This document shows, piece after piece, positions 17,437-26,282 of a stretch of 64,000 nt of DNA. The DNA comes from Lewinellaceae bacterium (GTDB taxonomy: Bacteria; Bacteroidota; Bacteroidia; Chitinophagales; Saprospiraceae), in assembly GCA_020636135.1 (NCBI GenBank), contig JACJYK010000002.1, positions 62,001-126,000 of the forward strand, written 5' to 3'. The notes under the pieces are model-generated. The model was not told the origin of the DNA and made no database searches. It saw only the letters and a list, made by a program, of their open reading frames with translations. Position numbers and translations under genes: made by a program. Within the stretch, counting starts at the first letter, position 1. Every line of letters starts with the position of its first letter.

Positions 17437-18308
17437 GTGCCGGTGGATAAGAACTGTAGGATGATCTCATTGACTGTGGCTGCTTGTTCCCATTGCACAA
17501 AATGACCGGCCCGGGGTATCAGGTAAAAGCGGCTGTCCGGTATGGCCTGGTTGCCAGCGGCAGCTATATGGTAAGTTGTTTGTTGAGGATGCAGCAACGG
17601 GTTGGGGATCATGCGGTCCTGTTCTCCAAAGAGGATCAGCACCGGCAGATGCAATTGGGACAATCGGTCGAAAACGGGTTCGTTGAGCATGCTCATGATG
17701 TTGGTTGATATCATGGCGGTATAGCGGCTGTAGTCCTCAGAGCGGTACAATCGCAAACGTTCTTCCCGCATTGGTAGCGTATCGGGGCCCAGGTCAAAAA
17801 AGTTTTGTTCCATATTGCGAACGAACTGATCAAGGGGAACCAAGCGCAGCAGTTCAGGTTGGTAAAACTGGGCGAACCAGGCTTTTTCCTGTGGTGAGAA
17901 CGTTTCAAATCCGGCAGGAGCTATGAGAACCAGTTTGTCAGCAGCTTGCGGATAACGGAGCAGAGCCTGTATAGCTATTTGGGCTCCCATCGAATGCCCG
18001 GCCAGTACGACCTTTGATAATCCGAGTTTTTCGATAAATGCTTTAATGCATTGGGCGTAAAAAGCCAGTGAGTAGGTATAATCTGCTTTACTGGATTCCC
18101 CATATCCGGGCAGGTCCGGGGCGATGCATCGGAAATGGGATTGTAATCCGGCGATATTCTTCAGCCAGCATTGCCGGTCACTGCCCAAACCATGAATAAA
18201 AATGATCGTTTCCGGTCCGGCGCCGGTATCGGTATATGCAATGAACAAGTCTTCTGACAGCTCCGCGCGTTGTGCCTCCATCGTTGCAAAATAACCATTC
18301 ACATCCAT
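17433..18308 (-). CDS. Alpha/beta-fold hydrolase
   Basis: A 291-residue hydrolase with the oxyanion strand FIHGLGSD and the nucleophile elbow GHSMG (S106). It also has an acidic residue in LFGEQDRMI and the terminal histidine in PRAGHFVQWE, a full Ser-Asp-His triad. It lacks a signal peptide. The ATG at 18308 is used; a second ATG at codon 10 (18281) is also possible. Its stop overlaps the start of the acyl-CoA ligase, so hydrolase and ligase form one operon. The pair could recycle or activate an acyl ester or acid, but the sequence does not say which. Confidence 0.88.
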   Translation of the reverse strand: MDVNGYFATMEAQRAELSEDLFIAYTDTGAGPETIIFIHGLGSDRQCWLKNIAGLQSHFRCIAPDLPGYGESSKADYTYSLAFYAQCIKAFIEKLGLSKVVLAGHSMGAQIAIQALLRYPQAADKLVLIAPAGFETFSPQEKAWFAQFYQPELLRLVPLDQFVRNMEQNFFDLGPDTLPMREERLRLYRSEDYSRYTAMISTNIMSMLNEPVFDRLSQLHLPVLILFGEQDRMIPNPLLHPQQTTYHIAAAGNQAIPDSRFYLIPRAGHFVQWEQAATVNEIILQFLSTGT

Positions 18309-18323
18309 TCCTGTCCGGATAAA

Positions 18324-18361
18324 AAAAGAACCGGATCGCCGTGAAGTGGTCCGGTTCTTTT
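18324..18361 (-). terminator. Rho-independent terminator of the phaE-phaC operon
   Basis: A 12-bp perfect stem pairs 18324-18335 with 18350-18361 around a 14-nt loop. Read on the minus strand, the stem is followed by a run of T residues. It lies 20 bp after the phaC stop and before the hydrolase-ligase operon. The A-rich left flank means it could also act in the other direction. Confidence 0.85.
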
Positions 18362-18380
18362 ACAGGATCGCCTGTTTTAC

Positions 18381-19421
18381 TCAGTCACCATCACGGGCGA
18401 TCAGCCACTGGGCTATGGCCGGAGTTAATAATTTTTGCGACCTGCTTCCTACGAATACTCCGATATGGCCACCCGGAAATTCCAGGAGCTCCTTGTCCTT
18501 GGAACTGATGGCTTCATGGATCGGAATGGTCGATGCCGGGGGTACGATGTGATCGTCCTTGGCATAGACCGTCAGTACCGGCATATTGATTTTACTCAAT
18601 GATACTGGATGGCCGCCCAGGTTAAATTCACCATGGATCAATTTATTGTGCTGATAGAAGTCCTTGATAAAACGACGGTACGTTTCACCTGCCTGAGCAG
18701 GGCTGTCGGCTACCCATTTTTCCATCCGCAGAAAGTTCATCAGCTTATCCTTGTTCTGGGCTACCTGAGGAAGATTGGCAAATTTCCTCGCTTTATTCAT
18801 TGGTTTCAGCAAGTCAAAACCACTATTCAGGAAGTCTCCGGGCACCACACCGCCGAATCCATCCACGACCGCATCCACATCCATGTATTTTGCCCATAAG
18901 AAAAGCAAACCATTTTCTTCGCGGAAGTCCACCGGAGTTACGGTGGTGATGAGGTTTTTGACCTTGTCCGGGAAAAGGGCGGCATAGATCAGGCTAAATG
19001 TGCCGCCCTGACAAACTCCCAGCAGGTTAATTTTCTCCAGATTGTGCTCACGGCAGATGAATTCTACGCATTCGTGAATATCGCCCAGGATGTAATCCTC
19101 CATGGTCTTATAGCGATCAATACCACTGGCATATCCCCAGTCGATCAGATAGACATCCAGCCCCTCTTCCAGGAGTTTACGGATGAAACTCAGGTTAGGT
19201 TGGAGGTCCATCATTTCCCACCGATTAACCAGCGCATAGGATACCAGCACCGGTGTCTTTGCTACCGGAGGGGTTTCCCGGATAAAATGGTAAAGCTGGA
19301 CCTTGCCATCTTCCCAGACGGTCTCGCGAGGCGCCGTAGCAATGTCTACTTCATCGATTTCACTGATTTGCCGGATGGCCTCCGTGGCGGTGTTCACATA
19401 TTCTACAAATTCGTTTGCCAT
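18381..19421 (-). CDS. phaC: Class III poly(3-hydroxyalkanoate) synthase, PhaC subunit
   Basis: A 346-residue PHA synthase catalytic subunit, close to the ~355 residues usual for class III. The lipase-like box GVCQGG carries the nucleophile C137. The catalytic Asp is in VYAKDDHIVPP and the general-base His in FPGGHIGVF. WGYASGIDRYKTMEDYI is also typical of class III enzymes. It polymerises (R)-3-hydroxyacyl-CoA into storage granules. The gene is 18 bp downstream of phaE on the same strand and ends at a strong terminator, so phaE-phaC is one operon. The divergent FabG/PhaB-like reductase would supply the (R)-3-hydroxy monomer. Confidence 0.93.
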   Translation of the reverse strand: MANEFVEYVNTATEAIRQISEIDEVDIATAPRETVWEDGKVQLYHFIRETPPVAKTPVLVSYALVNRWEMMDLQPNLSFIRKLLEEGLDVYLIDWGYASGIDRYKTMEDYILGDIHECVEFICREHNLEKINLLGVCQGGTFSLIYAALFPDKVKNLITTVTPVDFREENGLLFLWAKYMDVDAVVDGFGGVVPGDFLNSGFDLLKPMNKARKFANLPQVAQNKDKLMNFLRMEKWVADSPAQAGETYRRFIKDFYQHNKLIHGEFNLGGHPVSLSKINMPVLTVYAKDDHIVPPASTIPIHEAISSKDKELLEFPGGHIGVFVGSRSQKLLTPAIAQWLIARDGD

Positions 19422-19439
19422 AGTTATTTCCTTTTAGTC

Positions 19440-20969
19440 TCATTTCACAAATTTCTTGGCTTGCTCGGCCCACTGATCCCGTTTTGCCCGGCCCTGGAAG
19501 TTTTCCATCAACTGGTCCATCAGGTCATAATTTTGCTCGGTAAGCCGGGCCAGTTGCCGGAACGATTGAATGCCCAGCGTATTCAGCATCTCCTCCATTT
19601 TTGGACCGATGCCGTTAATTTGTTTCAGGTCATCTTTATGGCCATTGGACTCGGTTCCGGTGGTAGCAAGCAATTCAGCTTTCAGATCATCCTTTTTTTT
19701 TTCGGCAACCGGATGGTCTACCTGGGATAACCGCATTTCAAGATCACGGATACGCTTGCGGAGAGCGGCCATTTCTTTGGCAACCTCATTCGAGAATGAT
19801 TTCATCAGGAAGGGCGTATCGGTAAATGCCAGTTCGTAAAGGTGATCCATTTTCCCCTTCAGGATAGCTGCCAGTTTGGACAGGTCGCCTTGCAGGCTGG
19901 CATATTCTTTTCCCTTCATCAATTCCAGCAGGGTTATTTCCAGTTGGTTGACATATTCGTTAAAGAAGGTGTGGTAATCCGGCATGACTTTATCTTTTTG
20001 ATAGCCATGATACAGTTTGTCCATCGCCTGGGTCAGGGCCGGTTGGCTAGCTTCATACACCTTGGTTTGAATTTCAATGCCGCGGATGATAAAGGCCAGG
20101 AAGGTAAACTGGATGTCTTTCAGTTCACGGGCCATTTCGACTTCGCGACCCTGTCCGGCCATATTGTAGAAGCGGTCAAAAGCATCCTTGATATGGAGGT
20201 TGATATCCTGTAATCCCTGGAATGGGTGGATCGGTTTTCCTTCCCGGTAAGCAGAACTCAGTTGGGTCCAGAGGTTATTCCAATCATCCGTCATGCTGGT
20301 TTCACGGAATATTTCTGTATACTTTTCAAAGATCTCGTTGGATTGCTTGATCCATTCCTCGACATCTTTCACCGGCTTAAAGCCCATGAATTTGCCGATC
20401 AGTTCCCGATAGGATTCAGGAGTAATGATTCGTCCTACGGCGTTCCACTCGGTCATTCCGAATTCAATCATTTTATGGAGATAGTCCCAGTAATGACTCA
20501 TGGATTCGTAGAGATCTTTGAAATTGCGAAGATGATACTGCTGACTGAAAGGCATGTTATTCATGATGTTACGCTGAACCCAGTCGCTGTTTTGCTCCAT
20601 CCAATTCTGCCAGGATTTGACGGCTTCATTTTCCGATCGGAAAAAGCGTTCGAAGTCTTCTTTTTTCAGTCCGTATTGTTTGGAATTTTCCTGATGGAAT
20701 TCCATCCATTTTTTAGCAAATTCGGTTTGGGCTTCTGCCCATTTTTTCATGTCTTCCGGAGCACGTTCAAATGCATTTTTCAGGTTTCCGGCATTCAGAA
20801 TGGTGTCCCAATATTTTTTCTGGTTTTCCAACCATTCATTCATGACATCGGATGCTTGTTCTTTTGGCAATCCACCGGCAAAAGTGTCAGCCATTTTACG
20901 GGTAGTTTCAGACCAGAGATCAAATGCTTTCTTTTGGCCTTCCAACAGGGTATCGAAACTTGTTTTCAT
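19440..20969 (-). CDS. phaE: Class III PHA synthase subunit PhaE with a C-terminal helix-hairpin-helix domain
   Basis: A 509-residue, highly helical and Trp-rich protein matching PhaE, the non-catalytic partner required by class III PhaC. Residues ~1-390 are the PhaE body, and ~394-432 form a coiled coil (SNEVAKEMAALRKRIRDLE). A linker of ~14 residues then leads to a second module at ~446-500 containing DLKQINGIGPKMEEMLNTLG and FRQLARLT. That is the helix-hairpin-helix pattern found at the ends of some ribosomal, NADH-dehydrogenase-associated and DNA-binding proteins. Known PhaE proteins are usually ~350-400 residues, so the extra domain explains the length. It is the first gene of the operon with phaC. 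Confidence 0.88.
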   Translation of the reverse strand: MKTSFDTLLEGQKKAFDLWSETTRKMADTFAGGLPKEQASDVMNEWLENQKKYWDTILNAGNLKNAFERAPEDMKKWAEAQTEFAKKWMEFHQENSKQYGLKKEDFERFFRSENEAVKSWQNWMEQNSDWVQRNIMNNMPFSQQYHLRNFKDLYESMSHYWDYLHKMIEFGMTEWNAVGRIITPESYRELIGKFMGFKPVKDVEEWIKQSNEIFEKYTEIFRETSMTDDWNNLWTQLSSAYREGKPIHPFQGLQDINLHIKDAFDRFYNMAGQGREVEMARELKDIQFTFLAFIIRGIEIQTKVYEASQPALTQAMDKLYHGYQKDKVMPDYHTFFNEYVNQLEITLLELMKGKEYASLQGDLSKLAAILKGKMDHLYELAFTDTPFLMKSFSNEVAKEMAALRKRIRDLEMRLSQVDHPVAEKKKDDLKAELLATTGTESNGHKDDLKQINGIGPKMEEMLNTLGIQSFRQLARLTEQNYDLMDQLMENFQGRAKRDQWAEQAKKFVK

Positions 20970-21464
20970 TGCTTTTTATTTTAAATCTTGCTGCTTGAAC
21001 AAAACTAATACCTCTGCAACCCTTCTTCAACGGCTTCATTCATTCGAACCGGGTTGACTACGCGGCTAAAATTGGAAAATAAAGATCTATTCTTTTGTAA
21101 ATTAAAGTCTTAGGTGGAACAAACAGGATGTGGACCCTTTGTGGATATTGCATCATTTCAATTAGAAAAGACAAGTATTGATTCTCTGGCAGAAGCATAT
21201 AAGTGACCAGGAGATCACGCATCAAGCTGATCATACGTAGAAGTCGGCCTGCTTTTGATCCGGAGGACAATTTCAAATTCAAAAGTCCAGGTAGACCACC
21301 ATCGCTTTTTAGTAATTGAAATTCAATCATTTGCAGATGTGATTTCGGTCATTTCAGCGAATAGTCAATGGTTGTTATTTCGGGATTTGAGCCAGGAAGG
21401 ATTTCCAGGGTCACTACCTTTAAGATTGGTAAATACAATTATTCATAGAGCTCAAACTGTTATC
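20970..21464. other. Divergent phaE / phaB intergenic region
   Basis: This 495-bp stretch separates phaE (minus) from the phaB-like gene (plus). A good minus-strand promoter is visible at 21000-21030. On the plus strand TTTG at 21386-21389 and TACCTTTA at 21415-21422 resemble promoter elements but are spaced too far apart (25 bp). A 90-codon minus-strand frame at 21058-21330 has no recognisable feature and is not called. No RNA gene is seen. Confidence 0.5.
21000..21030 (-). promoter_or_regulatory. Candidate promoter of phaE-phaC
   Basis: On the minus strand, TAGTTTTG (21007 to 21000) matches TAnnTTTG exactly. TTG (21030 to 21028) lies 20 bp upstream as a -33 element. The -7 box is 30 bp before the phaE ATG. 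Confidence 0.5.
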
Positions 21465-22208
21465 ATGAAACGATTAGAAAATAGAGTGGCAATCATCACC
21501 GGTGGTGCACGAGGCATTGGAAAAGCCACGGCTGAAAAATTTATTCAGGAAGGTGCGGCGGTTGCCATCTGGGATATTGATGTCAAATCCGGTTCGGCCA
21601 CGGCTGAAGCTCTAAACCATGCCGGAGGTAAAGCAAAATTTTATGCCGTAAATACCGTGGACTTGGCTGCTACGGAAGCTGCCGCTGCTGAAGTGGCCAA
21701 AGACTTTGGCCGGATCGATATTCTGATCAATAATGCCGGTATTACCAGAGACTCCTCCATGAAAAAAATGACTGAAGAACAATGGAATCAGGTGATTGGA
21801 GTCAATCTGACCGGAGTGTATCATTGTACCAAAGCGGTTTCCCCCTACATGCTGGAACAAGGATATGGCCGCATTCTGAATGCCTCTTCAATCGTCGGAT
21901 TGTATGGTAATTTTGGACAAACCAATTATGTGGCAAGTAAGGCTGGGGTAATCGGGATGACCAAGGTTTGGGCCAGAGAGTTCGGCAGGAAAGGCGTTAC
22001 TGTAAATGCGGTAGCCCCCGGGTTTATTAATACCGAGATGATGGAGACCGTACCCCAAACATACCTGGATGAGTTGAAGGCTAAAACACCGGTTGCACGG
22101 ATGGGTGAAGCTATTGATATTGCCAATGCCTATGCCTTTTTGGCCTCTGACGAAGCATCCTTCATTTCAGGGACAGTCCTTAGTGTTGACGGCGGGCTTA
22201 TTTTATAA
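21465..22208 (+). CDS. phaB: FabG/PhaB-like 3-oxoacyl reductase (SDR)
   Basis: A 247-residue classical short-chain dehydrogenase. The cofactor loop TGGARGIG is near residue 12, followed by NNAG, the catalytic serine in NASSIVG and the YVASK Tyr-Lys pair. The frame is open upstream, but the ATG at 21465 gives the canonical beginning (MKRLENRVAIITGG) and length. FabG and acetoacetyl-CoA reductase (PhaB) cannot be told apart by motif. Its divergent position next to phaE-phaC favours a role in making (R)-3-hydroxyacyl-CoA for PHA synthesis. The enzyme is NADPH- or NADH-dependent and cytoplasmic. Confidence 0.87.
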   Translation: MKRLENRVAIITGGARGIGKATAEKFIQEGAAVAIWDIDVKSGSATAEALNHAGGKAKFYAVNTVDLAATEAAAAEVAKDFGRIDILINNAGITRDSSMKKMTEEQWNQVIGVNLTGVYHCTKAVSPYMLEQGYGRILNASSIVGLYGNFGQTNYVASKAGVIGMTKVWAREFGRKGVTVNAVAPGFINTEMMETVPQTYLDELKAKTPVARMGEAIDIANAYAFLASDEASFISGTVLSVDGGLIL

Positions 22209-22329
22209 AAATTGGTTAAATGCTTAGGTGAAAATTGAAAGGAGCATCCAAGACGTAATTGATGTCTGATCGGTTGTTCAGGAATTTATAACTTATTAGC
22301 CTGTGCACGCATTAACTTATTAACTACGT

Positions 22330-23748
22330 GTGAAGCTTCAACTGCAAAAATTTACGGAATTTGCTAATCGGCTCTTACCCCATGAGACAGCTTATTTATT
22401 AGCTGTACAGCGGTTTCAGGACGAGGACCGGCTGACGATTATTAAACGGATCGATGCCAACTGCCATCGTATCGATCAATTTGAGGCTTACGACACCTCG
22501 ATAGATAAACGGAAGTACAACCATCTTCAGAACTGGATCGAACACGCACTGCTTGCCATTGATGTCGATGCCCGGTTTGCCTGGATGAATGCCATGGAGC
22601 AAAAAATCATGACAGACTCCATTCAACTGGATGAAGAAAAAGATCTGCTGAAACAACTTCGCCAGTACGAACATCCGGCCTTTTATTTTACCAAATTTTA
22701 TGAACTGGTTGAGCGCTACCGGCAATTTTTACTGATCCGGATCAGGTACGATGATTTTAATGCCTGCGATGATTTTTTGAAACGGTTTGAAGGAGCCTAT
22801 CATCGATCCAAAACCGTGACGAACAAGATGCTTGAGGCCACCAAAGATATTGTTGGACAATATGCTGGAAGCGCCTCGGGATCGATTCATTGGGAAGAAT
22901 GGTTAACGGAAGTGTTTTACGATGAATCCAATGATGGACTGAACCGTTATCTCGCCTTGGTTCGGCTTATTTTTATCAGTTTTAATTACGGTCGTTTTGA
23001 TATCCTGCGGGATAAATTTGATTACCTCGATGCGCAGTTTTACCTAGGTAAATATTATTCCAAACGTTTGCTGTTAAATTATTACAACAACCGGCTGCTT
23101 TACCATTCGCATTTTAAGGAATACGAAAAGGCAGTGTATTACGGCTATTTATCCATTCGAAATAAAAATCATGATTTTATTCACTACGTAAATAATTTGT
23201 GTGCCGTTTTGCTGCGACTGGAACGAAATGAAGAAGCGCTGGATCTAATGAAAAAAGCGTCTCCGGAACTAAAGAATACGGGTAATATGCATAGCAGGAT
23301 CGGATTTGTTTCTTTTTATCTGGAGGCCTTAAATAAAAATAAAAAATATAAAAATGCCGAGAGTTATGGCGACACTTTTTTGCAGGCTTACGCGAAAGAA
23401 GTGCTTCAATACCGGTGGCATTTATTCTTTACTTTTTATCTCGAGGCGTTACTCCATCGGCAGGAATTTGGAAAAATTTTGCAGACAAACCGGTATTACA
23501 AACTGCTGGAAAAAGACCGCGCCCACCAAAACAAGGCAAATTATTTGCCCACTATCCCCTGTTACATCGATATTGCCTCCTATCAGGAGGGATTGTTAAG
23601 TCGTAAAAAACTTTTGGAGAAGTGGTCGGAGCTACTACAACCGGAAGCTCATGATCAAGGCAAGACCGGTGGCTTGCGCACACTGATAAAGCAATTGCAG
23701 GCCATGGTCCCGGAGATTATTAATTACCTGCCTAACATCCGTATATAA
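22330..23748 (+). CDS. Uncharacterised helical repeat protein (TPR-like)
   Basis: A 472-residue protein not recognised as any named family. It starts at GTG (22330); the first later methionine would remove about 80 residues. There is no signal peptide or membrane helix, so it is probably cytoplasmic. The sequence is strongly helical and rich in Tyr, Phe, Lys and Leu. The region ~230-420 shows paired-helix periodicity such as EYEKAVYYGYLSIRNKNHDF and LLRLERNEEALDLMKKA, similar to degenerate tetratricopeptide repeats. Codons here are noticeably more A/T-rich than in neighbouring enzymes. It stands alone after phaB. A scaffold or regulatory role is conceivable, but nothing shows it directly. Confidence 0.65.
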   Translation: MKLQLQKFTEFANRLLPHETAYLLAVQRFQDEDRLTIIKRIDANCHRIDQFEAYDTSIDKRKYNHLQNWIEHALLAIDVDARFAWMNAMEQKIMTDSIQLDEEKDLLKQLRQYEHPAFYFTKFYELVERYRQFLLIRIRYDDFNACDDFLKRFEGAYHRSKTVTNKMLEATKDIVGQYAGSASGSIHWEEWLTEVFYDESNDGLNRYLALVRLIFISFNYGRFDILRDKFDYLDAQFYLGKYYSKRLLLNYYNNRLLYHSHFKEYEKAVYYGYLSIRNKNHDFIHYVNNLCAVLLRLERNEEALDLMKKASPELKNTGNMHSRIGFVSFYLEALNKNKKYKNAESYGDTFLQAYAKEVLQYRWHLFFTFYLEALLHRQEFGKILQTNRYYKLLEKDRAHQNKANYLPTIPCYIDIASYQEGLLSRKKLLEKWSELLQPEAHDQGKTGGLRTLIKQLQAMVPEIINYLPNIRI

Positions 23749-23808
23749 TCCCACACAAAACGGTACCGGACGACACGTGGGAGTGCATCGTGGTTGGAGG
23801 AGCCACGA
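23749..23808 (+). other. Pair of hairpins in the intergenic region after the helical protein
   Basis: TCCCAC (23749-23754) pairs with GTGGGA (23777-23782), enclosing the palindrome CGGTACCG. TCGTGG (23788-23793) pairs with CCACGA (23803-23808) around 9 nt. No T run follows. This may be a structured 3' end or a small intergenic repeat. Confidence 0.3.
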
Positions 23809-24023
23809 AAACATCAGCTGCCGTGACCGGGACGCCTGCGACGACTCTTTTACAGAAGAATTTAGAATAAAACCAACCAGGGATCAGCAGTAATTCATTA
23901 AGTTACTTCTGTCAAAATAATACTTGATTCCTGATTTGGGCGGAAGTTTATTCATCAGATGGGCATTGGTTGATCTTTGTATATTCAAGGGTAGAATGTA
24001 CCATCATAAAATGATCATTTATC

Positions 24024-25010
24024 ATGCTTACACGTAGATCTTTTGTAAAGACAACCGGACAGGGTTTGGCTTTATCGGCATTGCCGATGGGATTGGTAGC
24101 GGACAGGGGCTGGACTTCAAGGATAGCCGGATTGTCGGAAGAGTCGTTGACCATTGGGATTATTGGCGCGGAGAATTCACACACGGCCGGGTATGGAAAA
24201 CTTTTTAACGTGGATAAAAAATTCCCCGGGGTGAAGGTCGAATACGTTTGGGGCGAAACCGCTGACTTTGCTCAGAAGGCAAGTGATGACGGACGGATAC
24301 CCACCATTGTCACCGATCCCGCCGAAATGCTGGGAAAAGTGCAGGCGGTTATTGTTGACCACCGGCACCCCCAATATCATTTACCGGCAGCGTTGCCATT
24401 CATAGAGGCTGGTATACCTACGTTTGTGGATAAACCATTTTGTTACCGTGTGGCGGATGGCCGGCCCTTCCTTGCCCGGGCCAGAGCGTTAGGTACCCCG
24501 GTAACCTCCTACAGCTCAATTGCTTACAGTTCCGCAACTTTTGATATCCGGGACCAGGTTCAGGAAATGGAAGGAGAGATCCGCCAGATCATTGCTTCGG
24601 GGCCAGCTGATCTCAATTCACCCTACGGGGGCATTTTCTTTTACGGGGTCCATCTGGTACAACCTATCATGTTTATTTTCGGCGAAGACATTCACCGTGT
24701 ACGGGTCACAAGGCAGGGCAAGGCGGCTACGGCATCGCTTGCCTATCCGGACGATCGCCTGGCAACACTGATCTTTAAAACCCAACATTATGGATGGGAA
24801 ACCTGGGTCGAAACCAAAGAAGGCATGAAACAATTACAATCGAGAGTGCCTGAACTGGACCCACCCATTAATGACACGGCAATGGTCGCTATGTTTAAAA
24901 CATGGAAAGAACCGAGAAGCCATGATTCCATATTGCGATGTGTAGCGGTTCTTGAAGCACTGGAGAAATCTGCTGTGAATGAGGCTTGGGTCGAGGTGGA
25001 GCAGATTTGA
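24024..25010 (+). CDS. Gfo/Idh/MocA-family oxidoreductase with Tat signal (second)
   Basis: A 328-residue oxidoreductase with a twin-arginine export signal (TRRSFVKTTGQG then hydrophobic). The Rossmann fold begins ESLTIGIIGAENSHT. The His right after this loop and the DKPFCYRV motif, which takes the place of the usual EKP, identify a divergent Gfo/Idh/MocA enzyme. The C-terminal domain is shorter than in the 13.7-kb paralogue. It stands alone; the intergenic DNA after it carries a heptamer repeat. Substrate unknown. Confidence 0.83.
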   Translation: MLTRRSFVKTTGQGLALSALPMGLVADRGWTSRIAGLSEESLTIGIIGAENSHTAGYGKLFNVDKKFPGVKVEYVWGETADFAQKASDDGRIPTIVTDPAEMLGKVQAVIVDHRHPQYHLPAALPFIEAGIPTFVDKPFCYRVADGRPFLARARALGTPVTSYSSIAYSSATFDIRDQVQEMEGEIRQIIASGPADLNSPYGGIFFYGVHLVQPIMFIFGEDIHRVRVTRQGKAATASLAYPDDRLATLIFKTQHYGWETWVETKEGMKQLQSRVPELDPPINDTAMVAMFKTWKEPRSHDSILRCVAVLEALEKSAVNEAWVEVEQI

Positions 25011-25027
25011 AGGATACAGTAAATAAG

Positions 25028-25072
25028 AGTCGGGAGTCAGTAGCCAGTACCTGGTCATAGTCGTCAGTTGGC
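25028..25072. repeat. Degenerate 7-bp repeat (AGTCGGG/AGTCAGT/AGCCAGT)
   Basis: Three 7-bp units AGTCGGG, AGTCAGT and AGCCAGT occupy 25028-25048. After a 10-bp gap, AGTCGTC and AGTTGGC follow at 25059-25072. The array starts 18 bp after the stop codon of the oxidoreductase gene. Confidence 0.6.
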
Positions 25073-25164
25073 TCAAGCTGTAAATAGCTTACTCCGGCAA
25101 AGGAGGGGGAAAGGGTTTGGGATTTTACCTATCTTAATCAGCAAATCAATGTAAGCTGGAAATC

Positions 25165-25590
25165 ATGAAAAAAATTCCGTTGATTCTTGCCCTTATCCTA
25201 TTGCTGGGCACGCTCGCTACCGCACAGAATAAGACTGTAGAGGAAGCCGTAAACACCTTGAGCAAACTACTAATTGATCCGGTAGAGAAAGGATTGAAGG
25301 ACATTACGATGCCCCAGCTTTCTTATGGGCACTCCAATGGTGCGGTGCAGAACCAACATGAATTTATAGCTGCTCTTCTGGACGGTTCTTCGGATTTTGT
25401 GGATATAAAGATTTCCAACCAGACGGTCATTCCCAGCGGTAAAACGACACTGGTCCGGCATACGATGGGCGCCCAATTAAAAAGTGCCGATGGCAGCATC
25501 AATTCGATTAAGTTACTAATCCTTACCGTCTGGCAAAAGAAAGGCAGTCATTGGCGGTTACTGGCGAGGCAGGCGGTAAGGCCTGCGTGA
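25165..25590 (+). CDS. Secreted SnoaL/DUF4440-like (NTF2-fold) protein
   Basis: A 141-residue exported protein with a clear signal peptide (KKIPLILALILLLGTLATAQ). The mature part follows the NTF2-like cone fold of the DUF4440/SnoaL group. It has an opening helix pair, LSYGHSNGAVQNQHEFIAAL with the conserved SxGxxxxxxxF pattern, three or four beta strands (IKISNQTVIP, TTLVRHTMGAQ, IKLLILTVWQKK), and the final WRLLARQAVRP strand typical of this family. Members bind or transform small molecules in the periplasm; the ligand is unknown. It is a single-gene unit. Confidence 0.8.
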   Translation: MKKIPLILALILLLGTLATAQNKTVEEAVNTLSKLLIDPVEKGLKDITMPQLSYGHSNGAVQNQHEFIAALLDGSSDFVDIKISNQTVIPSGKTTLVRHTMGAQLKSADGSINSIKLLILTVWQKKGSHWRLLARQAVRPA

Positions 25591-25734
25591 TGAGTCACCT
25601 TTGTCGCAAGCTTCACCGGATACTCCTTTCCAAGTCCCGATTGAGCACTTTATGCGAATAAGCTCTAAAATATTTCACTCTTTATACCGGATCTAAATAA
25701 AAAGGGTATATTCGGGATTCATCGCGCTGTTCTT

Positions 25735-26238
25735 ATGCGGGTATTTTATGCATATTTCCTTTTGGCCATCACCGCCCTTCAATGGGTGGGAGGTGTTTCC
25801 TGGTACCGGGTGCTCCATACCAAGGCCATCATTCATGCCATGAATATCCAGGAAAAAGCGATTGCCGACGCAGTTGAAGAAGAAACGGGCATGCAGGTTT
25901 CGATTGAGGTACTGGCTAAGGATCAGTTGACGCCGCGCGGATTGATCTACAGCGATTTTTTTGCATTTGCCCATCCGCAAGAAGAAGACACCGTGTATTT
26001 CGCTTTTCGGCATAAGACCGTTGATTTCCAGACCCAGATTCAGGACAAACCTGTTTCACCCAAGGATCAGGAACAAGAGGTGCTTTTGGTCCAGGGATTG
26101 TTTCAAAATTATCTGGCCCCGCTACCAATGACACCGCTTTTACCGTGTGAAGATTACCAGATATCCTATCATTTTTACACAGCTATGCAATCCAATGATC
26201 ATCACCGGCTTTTAACGCCACCTCCTCAACAGATGTGA
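25735..26238 (+). CDS. Small exported or membrane-anchored protein of unknown function
   Basis: A 167-residue protein I do not recognise. An N-terminal hydrophobic stretch (residues ~5-22, AYFLLAITALQWVGGVSW) serves as a signal peptide or anchor. Most of the rest looks like a mixed alpha/beta soluble domain, with several acidic residues before YFAFRHKTVDF, and the tail carries His and Met (YHFYTAMQSNDHHRL). It lies directly before an outer-membrane barrel gene on the same strand, separated by a region with a direct repeat and a hairpin. Its position suggests membership in the envelope cluster that follows, possibly as a small metal-related protein, but that is inference. Confidence 0.6.
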   Translation: MRVFYAYFLLAITALQWVGGVSWYRVLHTKAIIHAMNIQEKAIADAVEEETGMQVSIEVLAKDQLTPRGLIYSDFFAFAHPQEEDTVYFAFRHKTVDFQTQIQDKPVSPKDQEQEVLLVQGLFQNYLAPLPMTPLLPCEDYQISYHFYTAMQSNDHHRLLTPPPQQM

Positions 26239-26282
26239 TGATGGTCTACCCGCCATTCAACCGATAATTGTTTCAGAAACGC

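Noticed and set aside
21058..21330. 90-codon minus-strand frame between phaE and phaB
   Set aside because: No recognisable motif and an odd composition; it overlaps the promoter region of the divergent genes, so chance is more likely.
21386..21422. Plus-strand promoter for the phaB-like gene
   Set aside because: TTTG and TACCTTTA are present, but the 25-bp spacing is too long and the -7 box lacks the final G.
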